Under the pieces are notes generated by a model. It was given only the letters and a program-made list of their open reading frames with translations, was not told the DNA's origin and searched no databases. This document shows positions 12,001 through 22,300 of a DNA stretch of 64,000 nt, piece after piece. The translations under genes were made by a program, and so were the position numbers. Numbering within the stretch: position 1 is the stretch's first letter; each line of letters begins with the position of its first letter. Source of the stretch: Bemisia tabaci (lineage: Eukaryota; Arthropoda; Insecta; Hemiptera; Aleyrodidae); contig NC_092795.1 of assembly GCF_918797505.1 (NCBI RefSeq), positions 19,207,131-19,271,130 on the forward strand, read 5' to 3'.

Positions 12001-14183
12001 GGCATGGACTTCAGCTCAGTGTGTAGATCCTCCATGCTGGTGGCTCCACCCCATAATTCAATTATGTACCTCATGGTGACTGACCGACTAGCAATTTGGA
12101 TAGCATCGTTTTCATTTGGCAGTTCTACCAACCAATACGGCTGAAATAAGAAAGAAAATATTGATGGATTTTTTTCTTATTACATATTATTATTAAATAC
12201 CAGTGTAATAAATCTGGTTCTGAATACACATAAACTTTGAACTTAACAACATAATAATAAGCTCTTAAGCTCAATTTTATCACAGTCACAAGAAACCATT
12301 AAATTAACCCTCTATGGCATTAATTAATTTTGGACCTCAGACTCTGGGGGATACTAATATATTTTGCAGCTTGCATAAAAATCATGGAGTACCAAATATT
12401 TTTCAAAGTTTTACATTTTTGAAAATCAGTTATTCATAAAACGAAAAAATGAATGGAAATTTGCGAAATGAAACCACAGGGAAAAGATTCAATTTTGAAA
12501 AACCCCCAAAAAACATTGTTACGAATTCGTACTGCTATGCCATGGAGGGTTAATAGTACCTCTCAAGGGTTGTTAGAGCACAGTATTTTTTAAAAATATG
12601 ACTTGGGTGTATGGGCTCTTGTAAGAAATACAGGTACATGATTCCTCAATTTAAGAATAACTATGACCTGTTAGTTACAAAAAACTTACTTTGGGTGATG
12701 GTTTTTCCAACCACTTTGCTTTGATCTTATATAATTCCAATATTGCTTGTATTTCCTGAAAAAAATAAAAAGAGACAATTATATGATATGAATAAATTGT
12801 TTGAATGGAAAACTATGTTCGGACAAATGTTTCAAAAAATGCTATGTTTTCAGATACACAAATATGATGCAAAATACCAAAAAAGGATTCAACATGCATT
12901 GAGAAATGATAAAGCATACAAACTCTTGAATTTTATCAATTAAGTACCTCATCAATTCTCTATTGTTTTGGATCTAAAAAGTGGGCATTCATGTGAACCC
13001 TGGTTGGAGGTGAATCTGACAATCAAGGCTAAGTGTGGCAAAATGCTGGTCAGAAGAAGCGAATCCATTTCAATTCATATTGAGATCTGGTTTTACTTAA
13101 TGTTGAAACATGTTTTTTATGTGAATCCTAGGATATACATGTCAATGCGCTTCTTTATCCAGATTGTATTTAAGTAACCTATTTCCAGTTGTACCTATGT
13201 GTTGCGATGGTTTTCATATAAAGGTTTTCGATACACATCTCTTAATTCAGATTACCCAATACACATTCTACCTTGGTTGAGACGCTCAAAGAAACAGAGC
13301 TACCAGTAGAGAAACCATTAAAATTTGTGTAGATAAAAATTTTGAGGCCCAGATCTTGCCTTACGTCAGTCTTGGACCCACTTTTAAACCACTGCTGTTT
13401 TCAAATTAAGGCATCTTCATTTTTCCGCTAAGTGAAGTAGATTTTATCGATTGATTATCGCGATTATATCAGTGGCAATTTATTGCAATATTATCGAATA
13501 AAAATTACGATTTATGGCGATTAAATCGCTATGCATCGCAATTTTTTGTTCAAGAAAATTGCGATCAATTTTCGTCAAAAAAATCGAGATTAAATCGCCA
13601 TATGTCGCGATTTTTATTTAAAAATATCGCGTAATATCAGCGATAAAATTACGATTGTGTCACCAGAAGATCGAAGATATACGCTCAGATGTTGATGATC
13701 CTAGTGATTTTATCGCTAATAAAATTGCAACATATCGCGATTTTTCCGTTGAAAATGCTACTTGGGAACTGAGATATAAGTAATACTCATTGAAGCATGC
13801 TTCAAAAACCCAGGATGTGTGCTTGGCCCCAAATACTTTTGTCAGATGAATGTTGTTGTGAAGTCAGCTCACTCATCTGGCGAAAAATCTATGAAGATAA
13901 ATTTAAAATTTTATCATGGTCACTCCTTGTGTAGCGACCGACGCATCCAACTTTCAACTTACTTTAGAGCAGATCTGTGACTGAGGAAGTTGATATTCAC
14001 TTAGAGACTTTCCCCACAAAACTCTTCTACAGTTCTCATCAGAATTTGGAAACATATTGACATGAAGATTAAGTATGTATCAATAAAATCGTCTAATCCA
14101 TATATACTTACCGCAAGGCGAAAGTCCACATGTTCATTGGCAAACCACAACAAATAACGATTGAAAGTTTTCAGAGCATTCAT
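6015..14183 (-). CDS. TRMT11: tRNA (guanine(10)-N2)-methyltransferase TRMT11
   Basis: Catalytic subunit of the TRMT11-TRMT112 enzyme, which methylates N2 of G10 in cytosolic tRNAs using SAM. Minus-strand coding exons from 5': 14183-14112, 12755-12690, 12140-11895, 10590-10456, 9401-9245, 8377-8271, 7833-7692, 7357-7156, 6683-6557, 6158-6015 (TGA 6017-6015). They total 1398 nt, or 465 aa (human 463), with all phases consistent. Seen: N-terminus NRYLLWFANEHVDFRLAEI (human NRYLLLMAQEHLEFRLPEI); THUMP-type region, residues about 45-170; FIGNTSM; SAM motif I DPFVGSG at 220-226; GSDIDY at 241-246; DAIITD then motif IV DMPYGIRE at 308-315; VGGRLVTWLP; LVSNCEQKLSTFTSRRLLT near the C-terminus. The start is the first ATG and fits the family. 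Odd: the usual catalytic DPPY reads DMPY, across an exon junction. Introns 2 and 5 carry piggyBac-like MITEs and intron 3 a copy of the three-copy MITE. Confidence 0.95.
8763..9013. mobile_element. piggyBac-like MITE (TTAA copy 1) in TRMT11 intron 5
   Basis: A 251-bp element bounded by TTAACCCTC and GAGGGTTAA, that is, TTAA target duplications followed by CCCT ends as in piggyBac transposons. It aligns along its whole length with the copy at 12304-12553; shared internal blocks include GTTACGAATTC and AAAGATTCAATTTT. It has no coding capacity. The copies are clearly diverged, so these are old insertions. Confidence 0.85.
9612..9989 (-). other. 125-codon open frame with signal-peptide-like start, in TRMT11 intron 4
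   Basis: Open frame on the same strand as TRMT11, between its exons 4 and 5. It starts MLLLFLLNLAVSQVCLVPDL, a typical secretory signal with a plausible cut after SQ. The remaining about 110 residues are mixed, with six cysteines after the first and the segment PKTNETFPPPQIFECF. A second frame just upstream (minus strand, about 10088-9990) is also open and protein-like (YAVELLCFEGANGLFLQVAL) and runs into this one in a different frame. It could be a small nested gene, a decayed gene or retrocopy with a frameshift, or chance. I do not recognise the family. Confidence 0.25.
10739..10986. mobile_element. Three-copy MITE family, copy A (TRMT11 intron 3)
   Basis: About 247 bp with imperfect terminal repeats: GACTTGGAGGACAAGGCG at the left and its inverse (GCGCCTTATATTCCAAGC) at the right, each followed inward by TGCAGTTTTT. 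The interior shares the block TGATGCTTAAAAATTGGAAT with copies B (41661-41914) and C (44769-45013), all in the same orientation. No open frame. It lies between TRMT11 exons 3 and 4. Confidence 0.85.
12304..12553. mobile_element. piggyBac-like MITE (TTAA copy 2) in TRMT11 intron 2
   Basis: A 250-bp element bounded by TTAACCCTC and GAGGGTTAA, homologous throughout to the copy at 8763-9013 and in the same orientation. The TTAA borders and CCCT termini indicate mobilisation by a piggyBac-type transposase elsewhere in the genome. Non-coding. Confidence 0.85.
13440..13745. repeat. TCGCGAT/ATCGC-rich degenerate repeat in TRMT11 intron 1
   Basis: Over about 300 bp the words TCGCGAT, ATCGCGA, TATCGC and AAATCGC recur on both strands every 10-25 bp, separated by A/T-rich spacers, unlike the flanking DNA. 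The period is not fixed, so it is not a simple tandem array. It may be a decayed satellite, a palindromic element or a cluster of binding sites. No coding potential. Confidence 0.5.
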
Positions 14184-16360
14184 TGTAGAAGAAAATTTTT
14201 CAGTCAGACAAGGAAGATTTGAAAATGAGGCAAAATAAGCACATAAAAAAGAAAAAACGTGTCAAGTAAACAAATGAGAAGCACTGACTTCTCAAGTGTC
14301 ACATGGCCGACAAAGTTCTCAAAATATACGATGTTTGTGCCGAGAGATTGTTACAATCGAATGTGTAGGGAGTTCTGATATTTCTCAGATCAAAGCGAAA
14401 GCCCATAAAAGATCACATTTTGGGGTAAAACAGAAAAATTGTTCCCGGCTGGGTGATAACAGCAAACAATGTGTGCAAGTATAAAAACCAAGACCAATCC
14501 ACACAGGTCAGTCATTCCGGTGGACGAGTTTTGGTACTCTACTGCGCAGTGACGTACTATTGAGTGCTTGCAATGTATTTCTTATGGGTGCACTCAATAG
14601 TACGTCACAATGAGTGCTGCGAGTTAGGGCTGGGCGGGGGAGTGGATTTCAAAAAAGCTGCGCAATGACTGACCTGTGTGGATTGGTCTTGATAAAAACA
14701 AACTGATAATGACTGTAGGCATTCGATATATCGTCGTACTATCGATTGTTATCGACAGAACAAAAGCCGCACAAAGTAGATCTGATTCTGATTGGCTCAT
14801 TTTCAATATGAAACTGAAGTTAGCCAATCACGTGCTACATTCTGCGATATATTCAAGCGTGACGTAAGCCCGAAGTCCCGTGTTTACAAATTTCGACCGT
14901 TACCGTTTCAGCATTTTCTTCAACAGACGGTAAATCTTAATCTTGGCCTTTTTTCATTATTCTATCACAGAATCAGAATCACAAAGTTTCTTGAAGATTT
15001 TTTTTATTGTTGCAGTAATTTTCTTTAGCAATTGTTAGTATCTTTATTCCAAGTCCAAGTTTACGATCATCAATGCAGGTTTTATGACAGTGAATGTTGG
15101 GTGAGTGTCTTTCACTGTTTTCCTACTTCACCACATTTTCCGGATTTCTCTAATTTTCAGTCCTCCCCCAAGTTAGGTTTGCCTCCTTAGATCGCTTAGT
15201 AAACGCTTAGGATCAAACGTTCCCTCAACTTTCTTGTGGAGTGTCCTAATTTCCTCCGGGAGCATCATAGTTAAAATGCAGTTAGAACATCACTCAGTCA
15301 CACGACATTTCTGCTGAAGCCTGAAAATTAGTTGTTTGGTATAATTCATCCATTGAATGTTTACTTCTGATGCTGGCACGGAGCATTAAAAATCCTAAGA
15401 TTCTTGTCCAGCCTCTCTTTGGATTCTATTTACAACACAACTTTTTTGATCTCGGGCTTTTTTGGATACTTACAAACTTCATGATGAAATCTGTTGTCTT
15501 CATTCTCACGGTTCTGTAGCAGAACTGCAGTCCGTACTCCCTTTGCACAGCCTGCCACAGACAAATAAATCAAAAATTATTTGAGTTTACACATACTCAA
15601 TCTTTTCTTTTTGCATCATGGAAAAATCATACTTTCCTTAATTTAAGTATGTTGCTACTACCCCCCACTAAGTACCTGGTTTTACACGCTCTCTTTTGAC
15701 ATGTACTCAGAACCACCACATGCTGTCAGTGTTGATGGGATGAGAGCACTGATGATCAACAATCTTACTACAGGAGCTATTGGATAATATTTAAAGCACA
15801 AGGCAAATTACCAAGGTTCGCTCTGTGGGGAATAAGAATGAAGTATCTAAGTAGAGTCCACGCCACATAAATTTTCGCATTTTTAGACTGCGTCAGAAAA
15901 TTGTTTGACATAATTTTTGCTTGAAAAGTAAACGCAAGAATCAAGATTGCAGATCCTGTGTTGCAGTCTTAAAGTGTGTTACTTAAATGGCGCATTTTGT
16001 ACGCAGGGAACAACGTTTATTTCTTGCCCTAAAACCTGAATTTTACCACTGTCTGAAAACTTTGAGTTCGTTCCTCATTTTCACTCTCAGCCCAATCCTC
16101 TTTCAACATATCCACTAATGTACAGTCCAAGTTTTGAAGCCAGATATATCTTCTTCTCGATTTATCTTAAGCTAATGAATTGTCTAAGAATGGAGATTTT
16201 AAATACGATAATCAAATCTACCAGTTGACAACCCTCGCCGCTTAATCTTTAAATTTTTGAAGGTGGATTTTATTGCAGCAATACCGGCTATAAATTTTCC
16301 TCTGGCCAGTTAGAAGAATGAAGAATTTTGTATTTATGTTTTAGGTGACTGAAAGCAAAC
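14184..16360. promoter_or_regulatory. Divergent spacer between TRMT11 and BUB1
   Basis: About 2.2 kb separates the two start codons, which point away from each other, so both promoters should lie here. No TATA box or transcription start can be named with confidence. A 3' splice site (TTATGTTTTAG) at about 16334-16344 just before the BUB1 ATG suggests that BUB1 has at least one non-coding 5' exon further left. Apart from the MITE at 14489-14691, I see no gene in this stretch. Confidence 0.5.
14489..14691. mobile_element. hAT-like MITE with perfect 8-bp target duplication, upstream of TRMT11
   Basis: A 203-bp element with termini CAAGACCAATCCACACAGGT and its inverse (inverted repeats of about 30 bp). 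It is flanked by ATAAAAAC at 14481-14488 and again at 14692-14699. An inner pair of inverted repeats (TGACGTACTATTGAGTGC and its inverse) makes the centre a second hairpin. The 8-bp duplication and CA...TG ends fit hAT transposons. It lies about 300 bp upstream of the TRMT11 start, within the divergent TRMT11-BUB1 spacer. Confidence 0.9.
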
Positions 16361-19300
16361 ATGGATACAACGGATGCCTTAGATTTATCCAAAGAAAATA
16401 TCCAACCTCTGAAACAAGGACGCAAAGCAGTTCAGCTAGGAACAGCCTTGCAAGCTCAAACCAACCAGGAGCTTCAGCAAAAATTAGCAGCAGAAAGAGA
16501 GTATGAACTCAAATTTGATCCAATAAAATTGATTATTTTTCATTCCTGAAATCAGTTGTCATCCGGGTAGGAAAAAAAAGGAATTGCAGTTCAGATGCTT
16601 TGAAAATTTTTCAGTGATCCCAGGAGAGCTTTCCAGATTTGCTAGTATGCCATTCAAATAAAATTCAAACAATTGCTCCGTCAATCATCTATGATTCCAA
16701 GTTTTTGATTAAAGCACTTCCTGCGTTCCCAATGTGTTGGCCTCCTGTGTTATAGTGATTCTAGCACTGGCTCTAAAACCAGGAGGTCCCGAGTTCAATT
16801 CTCGGCTAGGCAATTCGAGTTTAATGGTCCCCAATGACGGTTGCCTCAAGCTGATCGCACAGTAAGGGCTGAGGGGAATGGGGCACCAACTGAATGTGCA
16901 AGATTATCACTTGTGTAGTAATTGAAATGAGATAGTTAATAAAAAAAGAAAGGAACCTGTCAAAATTGTGCATTCATCATGTTGAACGAAGGTACACAAG
17001 TAAATATGTTTTGCTAGGATAAAATTTTGATTTCCAAGCCAATGGCAAAAAATGCTGCTCAATAAACAAAATTTTAAACTGAGAAATCAAAGTGAACATG
17101 GTCTCATACCAAAGAAAAAAATATCTTGTTACTACTTACAACTGATTATTACTATGCTAAGTACCCAAAGACATTTTTTAGACTGTCTCTAAAACAAAAA
17201 TGAGAACAAACATACTATGAATAAAGCATAATTAAGGTCGAAAACAATTATTATATTTTGCCCTTTTTGTCTCTTATCAGGCAGTATGAGTTATTGATTC
17301 GAATGTATGAAGGAGATGACCCTCTTGGACCCCGCTATGAGTATGTGTCGTGGATTGAACAAAGTTATCCAAAACATGGACCTGAAAGTAATTTGATTCC
17401 TCTCTTAGAAGATACCCTAACTAGATTCAAGGATGATGAAAAGTACAAACAAGATCCAAGATTTGTTCAACTCATGATTAAATATGTAAGTCAGTGTTTC
17501 ATAATTTTCAGTAGGGAGTATTTTTAATATTTTGCCTGTAAATTTCAGCGCAAAATTGTAGAAGCCCCTATGATGATTCTTTTCCCACTTACAGAGGTCA
17601 TTAGTTTTCCATAAAAACAAGTACAAGTGCTCCAGCAAAAATTATAGAATGTTATGTTACCTATGTAGTTGTGCTGAAGCCTTCAATAAAATACTTATAA
17701 AGAAAGCTAAAAATTTTCCCAAATCCAGGGTGCTTTTAAGTCCGGAAAGTCCGGATATATTACTAATTCTGTAAGGGCAGTCTGGAAGTACTGAAAAAGT
17801 GCAGAATTTGAGAGAAGGTCCAGAATTTTTGTCGCAATTTGAGCAAAAAATTCAAATTTTCGAAAATTTTCGAATCACGTCAATTGGAGGTACTGAAAAA
17901 GTACTGAATTTCTCCTATGAGGAGGTACTGAATTTCTTGGGAATGTACTGCAAAAGTACTGTAAAAGTACTGACTTTTGGCCAGCCTGTTTTAGGAGACA
18001 CCTTGAAGTCAGAAGGCTTTTTGAAACTTCATAATTATAAATCATAACAGATCGTACATCAGTCTAGTATGTAAATGATTTAATTTTATACAAAAATTTA
18101 TTATAATTTAATGTGAGAATCCAAAAGTAACAAGACCTAAGTATGCCTCTATTTTTCAGGGCTTTCATGTAAAAAAAATTTCCTGTCAGAAGGTTAAACC
18201 AGGAGCCTTAGTTAGAGCTTCTGCATTAAATTTTAGTCCTCCAAGACTTCCTCTTTATGTTTGCTCTCAGGGAACACTCCCTCCCTTTCCCAACCTTTCA
18301 TTTTTAGTAATGGATCAAATGAGAATACGAGGATACATCCAATGATATCTGCATAGTGGAAAACACTTCTATTTCGGCTTGTTTCGCACGCCGTAAACTG
18401 CTGCCGCCTGGCGGCCGCCCGTGCAATTTACTTTCTTAATCATCAGTGATCAGTTTTCTCTCGTTTTTCGATGTTTGTTGCATAACGTACCTTGTCGTTT
18501 ATTCTGTTATCACTGCAGTCTCATTTCAATACCAAGTTCACCATGTAACGCCGTTTGCTGGTTTTTATTTTAATTTCTTTTTTATTTTTAATTCTATTTT
18601 AACAGTTGATAATGGTGCTGTAAGGTATCGAAATGTCCTGCCTTTGTATTTTGTATTTTAGTCTTGTTTCCGCATTTTCCTGTGTTTTCAATTGATATCT
18701 GCATATCTACATTCTTACTGTGTGTCTTAAATTTTACTGTGTGATTTTTTTCTCAGATTGATTCTCTACCGAACCCTCTTGAGATATACCAGCTAGTCTA
18801 CAGTGAAGGTCTTGGAACCAAATGTGCTCTCCTCTATAAATCTTGGGCTGATGAATTAGACAAGAACCAAGATTTCAAACGTGCCAATCAAATCTACCAG
18901 TTAGGATTAAAAAATCAAGCTGAACCATTCGATGATTTACAACAAGCTCAAATGTAAGCATTCCATGTATTTATTTCAAAGAGCTATGTTTAAGTTTTTC
19001 GCCCTGTTTGTTTTTGTGTTGGTTTAATTCTAGGAACAAATTTTCAGAGGGGTAGTAAGTTTCTAGTTAATTAACAAGCTAACCATTAATTAACGTGAGG
19101 ATAATTCATCCTCAGTATCACATGAAGTTCGTCCTTTTCTGCAAAATAAAATCCAGGTATTAAGACTGACTCTTGGTTAATATCAGAGAAATCTGTCACT
19201 TCTATTGAGGTCCCCAAATCTTGAATTCTTTTGTGTTGCATTCACTACACTCTTTAAAAGCATCAACTAGTGTATATAAATACATTTTTTGTGTTCCTCT

Positions 19301-22300
19301 TTCGAGACGTACAAAATAGGGGTTGAAAAGTGAATTGGACTGAGTTAAGCAGAAAGGAACCAACCCACATTTTGGAAAAAATTGAGTTATGAGTGGTTTT
19401 GAACTCAACCACTTCTCTACTATCTATCGCCAAAAATTCAAAGTTTTTGTTGGAGCAAATTTTGCAGAAATTGAACTTGAAGATTAACTTTTACATTGAG
19501 TCTTATGCAGGAGCTAAACTTTAAGCCTCTTTTTCTCGGTTCGATCCCGATGTGGCTTGGTTCCTTTCTGTTTAACTCCGTCCAATTGTTCAGCATTTTT
19601 ACATGTGTTATGTATTTAGTAGTAATGTTGCAACGTCTGACTGGTGATTGTAGGAAGCTTTTGTTTCCTCGATAGCGAGGAAGGTAAAACAGATGAAAAT
19701 AATCTAATTTCTCCAAAGGATTACAGTGTGCGGCATAGCTTCTACACAATAGTGACAGTGTTACATTTCCACTAAGAAAGCATGTTAGAATGCCAAAAAA
19801 TTCACTTATTAACCCTGATTTTCCTGATATTGGGACAAAGGAAGTTTGATTTTCAAAAGTGCATCGTGCTCAGGAGGTCGTAAAGAACATCATATCAGAT
19901 AATGACGGCACTTAGCCGGTTCTCATGTTTTCCATGTAGGATCCTCTTTTTGTCGCAAGTAAGCTATTTACATATTTTTCTTTAAATGTATTCTGTTTAA
20001 AATGAAAGCTGAAGCCATTCTGACTGGCAGCTTACATTCTCAGGTGCTAGCCGTTACTCAGACTTCACTAAAGCTCAGTACATTTACTCAGCTGCAAAGG
20101 TAATTCAGACATTGGCACCAACCATCATTTGATGCCTAGGTATATAAGATGGCCGCAGTAAAATTCTGCCTTTTCCCCTTGCTTGCCTGGAGACTTCTAT
20201 CTAAAATTTATGACCTTTCCATCAATATTCCATGATAAGTCTCGTCAAACAATCAGTGATCAAATAAATGTCGTATCTCACATTAATTGAAAAATGAAAA
20301 TTTTAGACAATTCCAGTTGAGTGTCGGTCGTCGTATGTTGGGTGGAGGAGTCAATGCTCAAGAGGACCAGCCAGCTGCAGATCACTCCAGACAAGCCCTG
20401 TCAAAGTTAAAGAAAACAGTCGGAAGTACCCGAGTGAGCCGAGTTCAGCCAGGGACTGTCATGATGAATCCCCTTGCACAAACTCAAAAACTTAACGTCA
20501 AATCCGGAGGAATCCAAGTTTATACCGTTAGTAAATTTTCTATCGCACTGCAAATCTCTCACACAACCGACTTTTAAAGAGAGTAGAGGAAAAGTTAGTG
20601 CTCCTCTGCACTTTTCTGGCTGGTATTTTAATCTAATTTGCTTTACTGTGCTCTCTTTTCCCAGTTAGAAATTTAAGGGTGTCACACTAAGTAACATCAT
20701 CAAATAACATGAGTAAAATGGCAGCCAAATCTTAATTGACCATCACCTCCTGTAATCACAATACACTAAAATTGGTTTAAAACTTTCTTAATATCAGTTT
20801 TGTGCACAGTGTAATGTAGACTCACTAATTGAGATAATCTAGAAATGATATTTTAAAGCATCACTCTCGTTGTGAATCATCACCTCAGTGAAAGCCCAAA
20901 AACGATACAATGCTGACATGATTTTTCTTCAAAATTTTACTGCTCATTTTCAGGATGAAAATTGTGATCCTTTAAGTGGTCTTAAGAAAATGAACAAGGT
21001 TGATCATGATTTACCAAAAAGTGCAACTATCAACAAGGAAAACAAATTAGCAGCAGGCCCTTGGAACAAGCAAGGATATGGTATGAAAAAACACGTTCCA
21101 AAAGCTCCATCTACACCATCTTTTCAAGGTAACCAAAGACTGAGTACCAATCCGTCCTTAACTTCGCAGAGGATAAGTTTTTTCTTTTTTTGGCAATAAG
21201 TTCTCAAAAATAAAAAAATAGGGAAATTGTAGGGAAGGAATGTTTTTTTATTAACAAAATAATTTACGGTGCTGATAATGTATTGCACTGCCTGCAATCA
21301 TCCGAAGTTTCGCTGTTTCATCCTAATGAAAGAGTTCTTTGGTCATTCTTATATCACTTCCCTTATTTATAACTCATCATCTTACTCTTGATTTTTTCCT
21401 TTCATTATTCAAGTTCATCAAGATCCTGAAGCCTTGATTCCAAACCGAGAAATGATGTCACAAGTCCCAGGCGCATTGAAAACACGCAAAGCAGAAACAT
21501 TCTCTTGTCCAATTGCTATTTTCGAGCCACCAGATCCAACCAAGAAACCCATGTATTGCAAAGATAAGGTACGGAAACTCTGTTAACCTCATTAAAACTT
21601 AAATCACTACTGAACAAAGTAGTTCCTAATATGTAAGGGAAGTTTTGTTTAATGTTGATCTCTGTACTAATATTTAAGGTCATGCCTGTAAAGTGGAGGA
21701 TGTCAATCTTCATACTCAACTTTGATTGCTATGATGTGACTCATGATACTAAGACACTGGTCTTGGTATTTTTTAGAAATCCAAGCATTGTTTAAAAAAG
21801 AATTATGTAGTCTTGAGTAATGATGACCTGAAAAGTCTTTATACCTAAATGAGACCCGTTTTATATTGATTCTTTGTTATGAAGAACATTTCGAAGTCTT
21901 TCTCTGTTCAGTTTAAACTGCCTTATTTTATCTTTCAAATTTGATATTATTCGCAGATTTATGCCGGCACTAAAGAGGTCCAGTTTGAGGAAATAAGAGC
22001 TGCCCTGTATATGAAACGTAAGTATCCTTTTTTCTCGTGTCATATTCTCAGGTTGTTTTTTTTTTCTTCTGATTCTCAAATAGGCAGATTTAACCTAAAT
22101 GAGCCTAACTACGTCAGATGTGGCCTGATTTTCTGTGATATTTCAATTTTTAGACAAAGAACTAAGTAACACTGGAACATGGAATTTTATGACAATATTC
22201 TTCATAATCCAGAATAAATTCATAGAAAGCTTAAAAGCGTCAAGTAGTTTAGTTCTAAGTTTAAAATACTTCCTCTACCTTAGGAGAGTGAGAAAGTAAA

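Noticed and set aside
16737..16810. tRNA gene
   Set aside because: A/B-box-like words exist, but no full cloverleaf or CCA-proximal stem pairs; better read as a SINE head.
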